From QAMH01 sp964435565 (GTDB lineage: Bacteria; Actinomycetota; Coriobacteriia; Coriobacteriales; QAMH01): 64,000 nucleotides of DNA. The position numbers and the translations under genes are program-made. Numbering within the stretch: position 1 is the stretch's first letter; every line of letters begins with the position of its first letter. Below, piece by piece: positions 17,354 through 26,222 of this stretch. The notes beneath the pieces are model-generated. The model saw only the letters and a program-made list of their open reading frames with translations, ran no database searches and had not been told where the DNA came from. The stretch covers positions 1 through 64,000 of the forward strand of contig CAYSZR010000002.1 in the NCBI GenBank assembly GCA_964435565.1. Direction: 5' to 3'.

Positions 17354-17637
17354 CTCGACGTATTGCGAAGAACAACAGGGGCGAGACGATTGTCGAGACG
17401 CTTGCGGGTATTGTCGTATGCACCCTTGCGGTGTTGATCTTGGTAACGGCAACGGTTACGGCCGCAAGAATCAATAAGCAAGCCGAAGATCGAGATGCCC
17501 AGTTGAATGTCGAGCAGCTCCAAGCAGAAAAGAACGTTAATCCCCTGGCTACGGAAGGAACGGTTACATTTGGTGGCAGTTCTTTGACGGTTACCTATTA
17601 TGGAGGGGAGAGCATGACGTCCTACGTCATGAAGTAA
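17341..17637 (+). CDS. Small type IV prepilin-like protein
   Basis: A 98-residue minor pilin candidate. The leader ends at Gly14 (KNNRG) and is followed by ETIVETLAGIVVC, with Glu at +5 and a hydrophobic helix to about residue 38, then a short beta-rich tail. ATG 17341 follows GGGAGGAAG and overlaps the end of the previous gene by 13 bases, so the genes are coupled. A frame open to 17308 lies wholly inside the previous gene. The exact minor-pilin role (PilV or GspI-like by position) is inferred from gene order. Confidence 0.78.
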   Translation: MEKLTRRIAKNNRGETIVETLAGIVVCTLAVLILVTATVTAARINKQAEDRDAQLNVEQLQAEKNVNPLATEGTVTFGGSSLTVTYYGGESMTSYVMK

Positions 17638-17640
17638 AGC

Positions 17641-18219
17641 ATGAGGCCTCTGCCGGTGATACAGAGCATCGAAAGGATTCGTTGCAGTGCTAAGCTCGGT
17701 TCACGCAGAACCGGCGGCTTCACATTGGTGGAGATGCTCGCTGCACTTGTTATCTTGATGCTTCTTACCGGGATAGTCACCATGGGCGTCAATCTGGGAA
17801 TGAAGACGTATCGCGAAGCAACGTTCGCATCGGAAAGCCAAATTCTGGCGGGTACCATTAACAGCGCTCTCTCAGATCCTTTCCGCAATATGACGTATAC
17901 AGAAGACGCGTTGGGCAATAGGACCTATTCGATCGTGTATCGTGATGACGCGACAGGCGGGGCGGTTACTTCCCCTAGCCTGAAGGCTATTGATGGCCAG
18001 ATATATATACAGGGAAGTAATACGTCCGGCAATGGGATCGCACTTCTTAACAAGAAAGCTTATTCTGACTGTAAAGTTACCAGCATAAAGCTCGATGATT
18101 GTGATGGCGTGATAGTCTCGGGCACGTTTTCCATCCAAAGCACTGTCGATTCGAGTTTGAAGAAAGAGGATATAGCATTTTCCTTCGTGCCCATCAGTCC
18201 GATTCATAAACCAAACTAA
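17641..18219 (+). CDS. PilW/GspJ-like minor prepilin
   Basis: A 192-residue prepilin. The leader of 26 residues ends RRTGG and is followed by FTLVEMLAALVILMLL, with Glu at +5. The globular part is beta-rich and carries one Cys near the end (ISCKVT-like region around DCDG). The start lies three bases after the previous stop with little ribosome-site sequence, so it likely depends on upstream translation. The 26-residue leader is long for a type IVa pilin. Position between the small prepilin and PilB fits a minor subunit of the pilus-initiating complex. Confidence 0.82.
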   Translation: MRPLPVIQSIERIRCSAKLGSRRTGGFTLVEMLAALVILMLLTGIVTMGVNLGMKTYREATFASESQILAGTINSALSDPFRNMTYTEDALGNRTYSIVYRDDATGGAVTSPSLKAIDGQIYIQGSNTSGNGIALLNKKAYSDCKVTSIKLDDCDGVIVSGTFSIQSTVDSSLKKEDIAFSFVPISPIHKPN

Positions 18220-18246
18220 GATTAGGCTTAGAGGAGCAAACACACT

Positions 18247-19935
18247 ATGAAATACACCAGGCTCGGAGATCTTCTCGTCGATTCAGGACTCATCGACAAC
18301 GATCAGCTGAAAGACGCCCTAGCTGCTCAGAAGAAAACCAGGCAGCGTCTGGGTGAGACGCTCATTTCTGAGGGCATCATCACTGAGCGTCAGCTCATCA
18401 ATGCGCTCACCATGCAGTTGGGTATCGATTTCATCGACTTGACCACTGCCGATATTCTTCCAGAAATGACGCAGCTGGTCTCTAAGAACCTGGCAAAGAA
18501 GTATTCGGTCGTTCCCGTGAAAACCAAAGGCGACGAGCTGTATCTTGCTATGGCCGACCCGCTGAACTTCATTGCAACTGAAGAGATAAAGTCCGCTTCC
18601 AAAAAGCGCATTGTTCCCATGATCGCCACGCAATCCGCTATCGATCATGCCATCAGCGCCTTGTACGGCACCGAAGGCGCCAAGCGAGCTATTCGCGAGA
18701 TGCAGCAGGAAAACGAACGCGAGACAGCCTACACGGTTGGCGCGACTGCACAGATCGACGAAGCAGGGCAGGCGGCCCCTTCCATCCGCTTGGTCGACAG
18801 CATCATCGAACGTGGTATTTCCGATCGCGCCAGCGATATCCACATCGAGCCGCAGGAAGGCGAAATGCTGGTACGCATGCGTGTCGACGGCATGCTGCAT
18901 AACGTGCTGACCATCCCCAAGGAATTGCAACAATCGGTAACCTCGCGCATCAAGATCATGTGCAATATGGATGTCACCGAACGTCGTGTTCCGCAGGACG
19001 GCCGCGCCATCGTCAGTGTTCGCATGAAGGAAGCAGACCTGCGCGCATCCACATTGCCCACGGTCCACGGTGAGAAGATCGTGCTTCGCATCCTTGATCG
19101 CAGCAACCAGCAGAACACAGCTGAAGAGCTGGGCTTTTATGGTACGAATCTGGAACGTTACAACAGGTTGCTCACGAATCGGCAGGGCGTTATCTTGCTG
19201 GTTGGCCCCACGGGTTCTGGTAAATCGTCCACCATGTTCACGATGATCCAGAAGCTCAATACCGAAGAGGTCAATATCGTCACGCTGGAAGACCCCGTCG
19301 AATACAACATCGAAGGCGTCAACCAGGTGCAGGTAAACGAAAAGACCGGTACGTCGTTTGCCGGCGGCCTTCGATCCATCCTGCGTCAGGACCCCGACAT
19401 CATCGGCGTCGGCGAAATCCGCGATGCCGAAACAGCGGATATCGCCATGCGCGCTGCCGTCACGGGCCATTTGGTGGTCTCTACCGTACATACGAGCGAC
19501 GCTGTATCCACGCTCGATCGTTTGGATGACATCGGCGTCGAGCCGTACATGATGGCAAGCGCTCTGAAAGGCGTCATCAGCCAGCGTTTGGTGCGCCGCA
19601 TCTGCCCGCATTGCCGCGAAGCTTATATGCCGACCCCCGAAGAGCTCGAGGGCCTGGGAATGGATCCCGCAGCCTTGGATGTGGAGTTCTACCGCGGCGC
19701 CGGTTGTTCTGAATGCTTCGGGAGTGGCTATAAGGGCCGCACCGTTGTGGCGGAAGTGCTGATGATCGACAAGGCCATGCGTCAGGCTATTCATGAGCAG
19801 CGCTCGCGCGAAGACCTGATGGTCGCCGTGCGCGCATCGGGTTTCCAGCCAATTATCCAGAATTGCCGCGAGCTGGTGCTGAATGGCATCACCACCGCGG
19901 AAGAGGCGTTCCGTACCATCTTCACGACCGACTAG
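18247..19935 (+). CDS. pilB: Type IV pilus extension ATPase PilB
   Basis: A 562-residue GspE/PilB-family hexameric ATPase driving pilus assembly at the inner face of the membrane. Residues 1-150 resemble an MshEN domain, which in other proteins binds c-di-GMP. Walker A is GPTGSGKSS at residues 320-328, followed by an Asp box and LRQDPDIIGVGEIRD (Walker B). A four-Cys zinc site (CPHC and CSECFGSGYKGR) lies near residues 455-500. The start follows GAGGAG. It heads a run of pilB, pilT and pilC. The MshEN domain plus nearby c-di-GMP genes make direct control of extension plausible. Confidence 0.95.
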   Translation: MKYTRLGDLLVDSGLIDNDQLKDALAAQKKTRQRLGETLISEGIITERQLINALTMQLGIDFIDLTTADILPEMTQLVSKNLAKKYSVVPVKTKGDELYLAMADPLNFIATEEIKSASKKRIVPMIATQSAIDHAISALYGTEGAKRAIREMQQENERETAYTVGATAQIDEAGQAAPSIRLVDSIIERGISDRASDIHIEPQEGEMLVRMRVDGMLHNVLTIPKELQQSVTSRIKIMCNMDVTERRVPQDGRAIVSVRMKEADLRASTLPTVHGEKIVLRILDRSNQQNTAEELGFYGTNLERYNRLLTNRQGVILLVGPTGSGKSSTMFTMIQKLNTEEVNIVTLEDPVEYNIEGVNQVQVNEKTGTSFAGGLRSILRQDPDIIGVGEIRDAETADIAMRAAVTGHLVVSTVHTSDAVSTLDRLDDIGVEPYMMASALKGVISQRLVRRICPHCREAYMPTPEELEGLGMDPAALDVEFYRGAGCSECFGSGYKGRTVVAEVLMIDKAMRQAIHEQRSREDLMVAVRASGFQPIIQNCRELVLNGITTAEEAFRTIFTTD

Positions 19936-19962
19936 CGCATGGGCAAGAAGGGGGCAAACCAT

Positions 19963-21015
19963 ATGACAGCACTCGACAGCATCATATCCCACGCCAATGA
20001 AAGGCGAGCTTCTGATATACATATCGCCGCTGGGGTTCCCGTTCGCTTTCGTATCGACGGACGTTTAGTCGATGCAGATGATCGCGTCTTGGAAGCTGAA
20101 GATTGCGAGCAGCTGGGCAAGATCGCGGCGGGTGACGATTTCGAGAAGATCGCCAGAATCGGTGAATTGGACATGGCAGACACCTATGCCGGCTCCATTC
20201 GTTGCCGCTTGAACCTCTATCGCAGTCAAGGCAATATCTGCATCGCCATCCGCTTGCTCTCCAACGTCATTCCCGACCTGGATACGCTTGGCTTGCCGCC
20301 CATCATGTTGGATTTTCCCACCTATAACAAGGGTATCGTCATTGTCACGGGTGAAACGGGGTCGGGCAAATCGACCACGCTGGCATCGATATTGAACGAA
20401 GTCAATAAAACGCGTTCTGACCATATCATCACCTTGGAAGACCCCATCGAATATATCTATACGCCGCAGAAATGCAGCATCGACCAGCGTGAGATCGGCC
20501 ATGATACCCACAGCTATGCCGACGGCCTGCGCGCCATCTTGCGCGAAGACCCCGACGTCATTCTGATCGGCGAGATGCGCGACCTCGATACGATTGAAAC
20601 CGCGTTGACCGCGGCCGAAACGGGCCACTTGGTCTTTGGAACCTTGCATACGCAAAGCGCCGCCGATTCCATCGATCGTTTGGTCGACGTGTTTCCCGAA
20701 GGCCGCCAGCGTCAGATTCGCCTGCAGCTTTCCATGACGCTCGTGGCCGTGGTGTCGCAGCAGCTGCTGGTGCGCCGCGAAGGCACGGGGCGTGCAGTGG
20801 CATGCGAAGTCATGATGGTGAACCCCGCCATCCGCAACCTCATTCGCGAGGGAAAGACCCCGCAGATCGAGAACACTTTGGCAACTACGGCAGAGCTGGG
20901 CAGCATCACCATGGACAACATGCTCATTCGTATGGTTCGCAATCGCACCATTTCTCCGCAGACTGCTGTCGAGGCGGCGCACGACCCCGAATATGTGAAG
21001 CGTAACGCCCGATAG
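19963..21015 (+). CDS. pilT: Type IV pilus retraction ATPase PilT
   Basis: A 350-residue hexameric ATPase that pulls pili back and powers twitching. Walker A is GETGSGKST from residue 130, the Walker B region reads LREDPDVILIGEMRD, and the His box HLVFGTLHT follows. AIRNLIREGK near residue 290 is the C-terminal motif that marks PilT rather than PilB. ATG 19963 is chosen because AAGGGGG lies nine bases upstream; ATG 19939, four bases after pilB, would add eight residues. Its presence implies retractable pili rather than a pseudopilus secretion system. Confidence 0.95.
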   Translation: MTALDSIISHANERRASDIHIAAGVPVRFRIDGRLVDADDRVLEAEDCEQLGKIAAGDDFEKIARIGELDMADTYAGSIRCRLNLYRSQGNICIAIRLLSNVIPDLDTLGLPPIMLDFPTYNKGIVIVTGETGSGKSTTLASILNEVNKTRSDHIITLEDPIEYIYTPQKCSIDQREIGHDTHSYADGLRAILREDPDVILIGEMRDLDTIETALTAAETGHLVFGTLHTQSAADSIDRLVDVFPEGRQRQIRLQLSMTLVAVVSQQLLVRREGTGRAVACEVMMVNPAIRNLIREGKTPQIENTLATTAELGSITMDNMLIRMVRNRTISPQTAVEAAHDPEYVKRNAR

Positions 21016-21042
21016 CGACGGCGCGTCAGGAAGGCACGGCAT

Positions 21043-22248
21043 ATGAAGACGTTCAATTACAAAGCCAGGACTGAAACAGGTTCCACCATCGACGGCGTTG
21101 CCGAGGCGAATACGCGCGAAGAGGCGGTATTGAACCTGAAAGACGCTGGCCTTATTGTCGAGTCCATTGCCGAATCCGGCGGCGAACATGACATCGACTT
21201 GCGCTTGGGTGGTCGCAAAGCCAAGGAAAAATCCCTGGCCATCATGTGCAATCAGTTTGCCATCATCTTGACGGCGGGCATGCCCATCGTTCGCACATTG
21301 CAGCTAGTGGCCAATCAGACGGAAGACAAGACGCTGAAAAGCATCTTGGGCGATGTGGCTGACGACGTTGCTGCAGGTTATAGTCTGGCCGATAGTTTTG
21401 CCAAGCATGGCAAGGGTTTGCCGGTCACCTTTGTGGAAACGGTGCGCGCGGGCGAGGCCTCTGGCAACCTGGACGTGGTGTTTCGGCGCCTGAGCGATTT
21501 TTACGAAAAGTCCAGCAAGACGAAATCCAAAGTGAAATCTGCGATGATCTATCCCGCTTTTGTCGTGTGCATTGCTGTTGTGGTTATCGCCATTATCATG
21601 ATTTTCGCCGTTCCTACGTTTACTTCAACGTTTGCAACAATGGGTGTGCAGCTGCCTTGGATCACCCAGTTTATGATCGATGGATCGGCCTTCCTGACAC
21701 ATAACATCCTCTTCATCATTGGCATCATCATCGTGCTGGTCATTGCAGTAAAGGTGGCCAAGAAAAATGATGATTTCCGTTTGAAATGGAGCAGCATCGG
21801 TGTGCGCGTTCCCGTCATCGGCCGCATCAACCTTATGAATGCTGCCAGTCAATATTCGGGTACCATGGGCGTCATGATGGAAGCGGGCCTTTCGGTTATC
21901 AGCGCCGTGGGCGTTACCGCGCGGTCTATGAGCAACTATTATATGGGGCATGAACTGGCTGCCACGCAGACTGACCTGGAATCGGGCAAGCCGCTGGCCT
22001 CGTGTCTGGCAAAAGCCGATATCTTTCCCGAGTTGGTTACCGAAATGACCGGCGTGGGCGAACAGACGGGCTCGCTGGAACATACCTTGACCGTGCTTTC
22101 TGAATATTACGATAATGAGGTGGAGACAGCCAGTTCGCGCGCGCTGTCTATTTTAGAACCGCTCATCATTGTCATTCTGGCGGTTGTTGTGTGTGGCATT
22201 TTATTGGCGGTATATCTGCCCATGTTCAGCCTATATGGAAATATGTAA
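21043..22248 (+). CDS. pilC: Type IV pilus platform protein PilC
   Basis: A 401-residue GspF/PilC-family inner-membrane platform protein on which PilB and PilT act. It has two copies of the T2SSF domain (about 70-190 and 270-395), each with FCNQF-type or ETGQTGSLE-type landmarks (here AGEASGNLD and GEQTGSLEHTL), and three membrane helices near residues 170-195, 220-240 and 370-395. The 28-base gap from pilT indicates one operon. Length is typical. The promoter of pilA follows within the next 80 bases. Confidence 0.94.
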   Translation: MKTFNYKARTETGSTIDGVAEANTREEAVLNLKDAGLIVESIAESGGEHDIDLRLGGRKAKEKSLAIMCNQFAIILTAGMPIVRTLQLVANQTEDKTLKSILGDVADDVAAGYSLADSFAKHGKGLPVTFVETVRAGEASGNLDVVFRRLSDFYEKSSKTKSKVKSAMIYPAFVVCIAVVVIAIIMIFAVPTFTSTFATMGVQLPWITQFMIDGSAFLTHNILFIIGIIIVLVIAVKVAKKNDDFRLKWSSIGVRVPVIGRINLMNAASQYSGTMGVMMEAGLSVISAVGVTARSMSNYYMGHELAATQTDLESGKPLASCLAKADIFPELVTEMTGVGEQTGSLEHTLTVLSEYYDNEVETASSRALSILEPLIIVILAVVVCGILLAVYLPMFSLYGNM

Positions 22249-22297
22249 GGCTGGGTTACGGCGTTTGTGAGGGCGAAACGGAGCAATTATCAGGATA

Positions 22298-22326
22298 TTG
22301 TACAGTCCGTGACGTTGAACTATAAT
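22298..22326 (+). promoter_or_regulatory. Consensus-like sigma-70 promoter of pilA
   Basis: TTGTAC at 22298-22303, a 17-base spacer and a perfect TATAAT at 22321-22326. Transcription would begin near 22333, about 90 bases before pilA. This is the best promoter match in the window and fits separate high expression of the major pilin. Confidence 0.75.
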
Positions 22327-22332
22327 GTAGGT

Positions 22333-22417
22333 TGCATAAATGGATGAGGGCTTCCTTCTCAGACGGGTTTCAACCCGGCCCGAAACCTAGAGGGACCGCC
22401 TAAGAAGACAAAGGAGG
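22333..22417 (+). promoter_or_regulatory. Structured 5' leader of pilA
   Basis: The leader can form a closing stem between 22355-22362 (CTTCTCAG) and 22400-22407 (CTAAGAAG), with one mismatch. Inside, two exclusive hairpins share bases: CGGGT/ACCCG in 22364-22377, or GGTTTC 22366-22371 with GAAACC 22382-22387. The ribosome site AAGGAGG (22411-22417) starts three bases after the closing stem. It does not match the class I or II c-di-GMP riboswitch consensus as I know them. Confidence 0.4.
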
Positions 22418-22422
22418 CTCAT

Positions 22423-22851
22423 ATGAAAGAAATGATCCAAGCTCGTAAAGAGCAGCTTCAAGAGCGCGGCGTCAAGGGTTTTACCCTGATGGAAATGCTG
22501 ATTGTCGTCGCTATCATTGCCGTGTTGGTCGCTATTGCAATTCCTATCTTTACGTCGCAGCTTAATAATTCCAAGGTGCAGGCAGACGCTGCAAATATTC
22601 GCTCTGGCTATGCCCAGGTTTCGGCAACTGTTCTGACGGCGTCACCGGCGCCCGCTACTGGTGCAACGTATGGTCTGAATACTGATGGCACTATTACTAC
22701 TGGCTCAACGGGGGACTTTAAGGCTCAAGGAAAGCCAAGTGCTGCAGAATCTATTGGTGGATCATCGATTACGTGGGATGTTGGTCAAACGCCGACTTAT
22801 ACTTGGGATGGCTCAAAGATAGTTATTACGATGGCTGCTGTGACTCCCTAG
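22423..22851 (+). CDS. pilA: Major type IV pilin PilA
   Basis: A 142-residue prepilin, the expected size for the main fibre subunit. The leader of 19 residues ends GVKG and is followed by FTLMEMLIVVAIIAVLVAI with Glu at +5. The C-terminal domain is short, Thr/Gly/Ser-rich and has no Cys pair, so no disulphide-bounded D-region. It has its own promoter (22298-22326), an excellent ribosome site (AAGGAGG) and its own terminator (22888-22917), features that support the major-subunit role. Confidence 0.92.
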   Translation: MKEMIQARKEQLQERGVKGFTLMEMLIVVAIIAVLVAIAIPIFTSQLNNSKVQADAANIRSGYAQVSATVLTASPAPATGATYGLNTDGTITTGSTGDFKAQGKPSAAESIGGSSITWDVGQTPTYTWDGSKIVITMAAVTP

Positions 22852-22887
22852 TCGAGCTTGCATGAACCGTGGGTTGCGGTTCTAAAA

Positions 22888-22917
22888 AACAGGGTCCGGA
22901 GAAATCCGGGCCCTGTT
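22888..22917 (+). terminator. Intrinsic terminator of pilA
   Basis: Arms AACAGGGTCCGG (22888-22899) and CCGGGCCCTGTT (22906-22917) form 12 pairs with one G-T around a six-base loop, followed by TTATT. Strong rho-independent terminator just after pilA. Confidence 0.88.
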
Positions 22918-22992
22918 TTATTCTCGGTGCCCGCCTTCATTTCGATGCGATGGTATGCTTATAGCATCTTCAACTGAAAGGCGTCCACGCTC

Positions 22993-23868
22993 ATGTTGCT
23001 CTATGCCACACCTGCCATTACCGCATACGTGCTTGTGTTGACTGCCGTTGTTGGTTTGGTCATGGGTAGCTTTCTTAACTGTTGGGCATGGCGCATCACG
23101 CATCATGAATCCGTTATGCACGGTCGCTCGCATTGCATCACGTGCAATCACATTCTTGCCGTACGTGATCTTGTTCCCGTGTTCAGTTGGCTTTCAACCA
23201 AGGGCACCTGCCGCTATTGCGGGCAGAAAGTGTCCGCTCGCTATCCGCTGGCGGAGCTTTTTTGCGCTGTGGTGTTCGTGTCCATCGTCATGCGTTACAA
23301 CATCAGTCTGGAAGCGGCGCAGCTGCTGTGTTTCGCATCCATCTTGCTGGTGCTCTCTCTTACAGACTTAGACGATTACATCATTCCCAATGGCTGCATT
23401 ATCGCAGCCATTATCGTGCGTGTGCTCTACATCGTGGCGTCAGGGCTGCTTGTTGGAACGGATATGCTTACGCTGGCACTCGATTCCCTGTTAGGTGGCG
23501 TGGCGGTGTTCGTTCCGTTGCTGTTAGTGGTGTTGGTCGCTGATAAGTTGCTGGGTCGCGACAGCATGGGTGGCGGCGACTTGAAGCTCTTCTTTGTGGC
23601 AGGTCTCTATTTTGGCTGGCAGCAATGCCTGTTCCTGGTTATTGTGGCCTGCGTTATCGGCATCGTGTTGGCTCTTATCGTTCCAGCTGAATCAGCGGAA
23701 AACTTGCAAGATTCCCAGGGTGCTTCCCAGCCTGATGAAGCCGATTCCTCTTCGCTTTCCGCAAAAGCGCAGCGTCTCATTCCGTTCGGTCCCTCCATTG
23801 CCCTTGCATGTTGGATTACCTGCTTGTGCGGCGGCCCGCTTGTCTCGTGGTATTTGGGACTATTCTGA
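22993..23868 (+). CDS. pilD: Prepilin peptidase/N-methylase PilD
   Basis: A 291-residue membrane aspartyl protease that cuts prepilin leaders after Gly and methylates the new N-terminus. The cytoplasmic domain has the zinc-type Cys pairs Cys48/Cys51 and Cys73/Cys76, which usually mark the methylating form. Catalytic aspartates are in LTDLDDYIIP and GGGDLKLF. About eight hydrophobic segments are visible, with an acidic, Ser-rich loop near 235-258. It should process all the prepilins encoded at 13255-22851. Confidence 0.94.
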   Translation: MLLYATPAITAYVLVLTAVVGLVMGSFLNCWAWRITHHESVMHGRSHCITCNHILAVRDLVPVFSWLSTKGTCRYCGQKVSARYPLAELFCAVVFVSIVMRYNISLEAAQLLCFASILLVLSLTDLDDYIIPNGCIIAAIIVRVLYIVASGLLVGTDMLTLALDSLLGGVAVFVPLLLVVLVADKLLGRDSMGGGDLKLFFVAGLYFGWQQCLFLVIVACVIGIVLALIVPAESAENLQDSQGASQPDEADSSSLSAKAQRLIPFGPSIALACWITCLCGGPLVSWYLGLF

Positions 23869-23971
23869 TTCTAGGAACTATTGCGCCTTAACCTGCGAAT
23901 TTGTATGAAAAGCGCTACAATGAATAATTGATGAGCAATGGTGCAGGCAACACACAGGGGAAAGGAAGCCC

Positions 23972-24979
23972 ATGTCGTCGTTTGTGGGAATTGACATCGG
24001 CAACAATAACTGCAAAATCGCAGTTCGCGAAGGTGGTTCCATTCGTTTGGTGTCACGTCGCATGCCTGAGAATATGGTGAAGTCGGGCGAAGTGACGGCA
24101 CCTGAAACCATGGCTACCTTTCTGAAAGAAGTACGCCAGACGGAAAATATTCACGATCGCGACTGCGTGCTGGTATTGGCAGAATCGCAAACGTACTTTC
24201 GCCATGTCACACTGCCGGCTATGACCGTGGGCGAGCTTGAACTGAACCTCCCATACGAATTTCGCGACTTCATTGCTGGCGACCCCAGCGAATATGTATA
24301 TGACTATTCCGTTGATGAAATGGTCAACGATGAAACGGGCAAACCGCAACGGCTCGAGCTCTACGCCGCCGCTGCTGAAAAGGCGATGGTCGATAGATAT
24401 TCTGGCATGTTGCGCAAAGCAGGATTTCGGCTGAAGGCGGTTGTGCCGGCTCCTATGGCATATTCCCGCTTACTGCGTGCGCATATCGACGCAAACCCCG
24501 ACGATGAGAATAAGGACATCGTCTTGGTGGACATTGGCCATGCCGACGCAACCGTTATGCTGTATCGTGGGGCGCATTATGAAGCCATGAAGACCGTCGA
24601 TTTTGGGTGCGATGAATTCGACGACACCATTGCGGTTTTGAAGAACATCGACCCCTATACGGCAAGCAGCTACAAATATTCCAATTTCGAAGGCGTGCTC
24701 GACTCGCCTGAATGTCGGTCCATTTGCGATCGGTTTGCGCTAGAAGTGAACAAAGTCGTCAATTTCTATAACTTTAATAATCCCGATAAGGACATCGAGC
24801 AGATGTACTTCTTAGGTGGTGGCGCGCAGATTCCGCAGTTGACGAACGTAATTGCCGAGGCGGTGTCTATCCCGGCTCAAAGTGTGGAAGCTCTGCTACC
24901 GGCAGATGTGCAAGATCTTCTGAACGGCCCCGTATGCACGCTGGCGGTTGCCGGCATGCTTGAAGGCGAGGCGATGTAG
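23972..24979 (+). CDS. pilM: Type IV pilus assembly protein PilM
   Basis: A 335-residue actin-fold ATPase of the pilus alignment complex, cytoplasmic. The phosphate-1 strand is GIDIGNNNCKIAV at residues 5-17; DIGHADATVML and FLGGGAQIPQL are the second phosphate and adenosine motifs. In other bacteria PilM binds the N-terminal tail of PilN, the next gene, which starts one base after this stop. GGGGAAAGGAAG precedes the start. In a monoderm the complex presumably anchors the motor to the wall rather than to a secretin. Confidence 0.9.
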   Translation: MSSFVGIDIGNNNCKIAVREGGSIRLVSRRMPENMVKSGEVTAPETMATFLKEVRQTENIHDRDCVLVLAESQTYFRHVTLPAMTVGELELNLPYEFRDFIAGDPSEYVYDYSVDEMVNDETGKPQRLELYAAAAEKAMVDRYSGMLRKAGFRLKAVVPAPMAYSRLLRAHIDANPDDENKDIVLVDIGHADATVMLYRGAHYEAMKTVDFGCDEFDDTIAVLKNIDPYTASSYKYSNFEGVLDSPECRSICDRFALEVNKVVNFYNFNNPDKDIEQMYFLGGGAQIPQLTNVIAEAVSIPAQSVEALLPADVQDLLNGPVCTLAVAGMLEGEAM

Positions 24980-24980
24980 C

Positions 24981-25577
24981 ATGGCGCTGGACTGGAACAA
25001 ATCGCTCAGCTTTGGCGGTTCTTCGAAGAAGGCGGCCGAATACCCCACGAAGACCATCATCAATCTGAATACGGTTACCTCCACAGCAGTTGACCCACGC
25101 AAAGCCATCATCCTTGGCGTGATCTTGGCCGTTTTGGTGGGCTGCTTCGTCAAATTTGGCGTTATGGATTTCTATGGGCAGGTCTCTGCCAAGCAAGCCG
25201 AGCTTTCGCGCCAGCAGGCAACGCTTGCCCAGGTCGAAAGCAAGCTCGCGAATTACGATTCTATTAAGGCAGAATACGAAAGCTACGGGTCGTATCTTTC
25301 AGGCAGCAGTGCTGCGGCGGTTGATGCCATTACGGTGCTCAATCTGATAGACCAGCAGATCATGCCTGTTGCGAAGGTGACCTCGGTCACGCTGAAGGAT
25401 AATTCGCTCTCGCTTTCTTTGACGAACGCGAGCTTGAGTACCATCGGCAATCTGGTCAACACGCTGTCTGCTCAGTCCATCGTTTCCAATGTGTCCGTTT
25501 CGACCGCCGCCACCAACGCGACGGCAGCTCAGGATGTGACCGCCACCATGGTCATCACCCTGAAGCAGGCAAGCTAG
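24981..25577 (+). CDS. pilN: PilN-like pilus alignment protein
   Basis: A 198-residue bitopic membrane protein. A cytoplasmic N-terminus contains YPTKTIINLNTV, comparable to the INLL-type PilM-binding motif, then one membrane helix near residues 38-57, then a coiled coil (about 62-95) and a small alpha/beta domain. ATG 24981 begins one base after the pilM stop; a frame open to 24948 lies inside pilM. Sequence similarity is weak, and the assignment rests on topology and on order pilM-pilN-pilO. Confidence 0.8.
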   Translation: MALDWNKSLSFGGSSKKAAEYPTKTIINLNTVTSTAVDPRKAIILGVILAVLVGCFVKFGVMDFYGQVSAKQAELSRQQATLAQVESKLANYDSIKAEYESYGSYLSGSSAAAVDAITVLNLIDQQIMPVAKVTSVTLKDNSLSLSLTNASLSTIGNLVNTLSAQSIVSNVSVSTAATNATAAQDVTATMVITLKQAS

Positions 25578-25589
25578 GAGGGGGCGGCA

Positions 25590-26183
25590 ATGCTGACGTA
25601 TACGTTTTCCAAACGCGAGAAAGTGATGCTGGCTGCGCTGGCCTGTATCTTGGTGTTGGTTGCCTGGTACATGCTTGTCTTTCAGAACGTGAACAACCAA
25701 GTGTCTTCGCTTAATAGCCAGATAGCAACGGTACAGGATCAAACCACGGTTGATTCGGCCAAACTCGCTCAGATGAATACGATGCAGAAGGCCATCGATG
25801 ACAGCAAGGCCAAGGGCTTGAAGGCCACGGCTCTTCCCACGTATGACAACGTGCAGGCGCTGATGGCGTCTTTGAATACGACGCTTGCTTCCACCAACAA
25901 TTACTCGCTTGCGTTCGATAATCTGGACCGTAGCGAATCGAAGCTGGTGAAGCGTGGTGTGACCATGACGTTTGGTTGCAATAGCTATGCCGATGCAAAG
26001 ACCATCATCACTGCCATCAAGCAGGGTACCTATCCATGCACGATCGACTCGGTCAGCATGACCGACAACACGGTGAAGACGACGAGCTCCTATTCGAACG
26101 CGGGCAGCGGATCGTCCAGCGCTGCGTCGAGCTCGAACTATGGCGTGTCGATGCACGTGACGTATTTCGAGAAGGCTTCGTAG
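25590..26183 (+). CDS. pilO: PilO-like pilus alignment protein
   Basis: A 197-residue bitopic protein with a short cytoplasmic N-terminus, one membrane helix at about residues 11-29 and a coiled coil near 35-70, then a PilO-like alpha/beta domain and a Ser-rich tail before YGVSMHVTYF. It follows pilN by 12 bases with GGAGGGGGC in the gap. In known systems PilO pairs with PilN. No pilP or pilQ follows, as expected without an outer membrane. Confidence 0.8.
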   Translation: MLTYTFSKREKVMLAALACILVLVAWYMLVFQNVNNQVSSLNSQIATVQDQTTVDSAKLAQMNTMQKAIDDSKAKGLKATALPTYDNVQALMASLNTTLASTNNYSLAFDNLDRSESKLVKRGVTMTFGCNSYADAKTIITAIKQGTYPCTIDSVSMTDNTVKTTSSYSNAGSGSSSAASSSNYGVSMHVTYFEKAS

Positions 26184-26206
26184 CTTTCCGTTGCAACCTG
26201 TCCGTT

Positions 26207-26222
26207 AACGCAAAGAAGCGTT
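26207..26222 (+). terminator. Weak terminator at the end of the pilus cluster
   Basis: AACGC and GCGTT arms around AAAGAA, followed by a T-rich run (TTGTCTTTT). The stem is only five pairs, so efficiency is doubtful. Confidence 0.4.

Noticed and set aside
18319..20022. A 567-residue minus-strand open frame
   Set aside because: It is the shadow of pilB caused by codon bias; His/Ala/Asp-rich composition and no ribosome site.
22333..22417. Known c-di-GMP riboswitch before pilA
   Set aside because: The conserved cores of class I and class II are not present; kept only as an unclassified structured leader.
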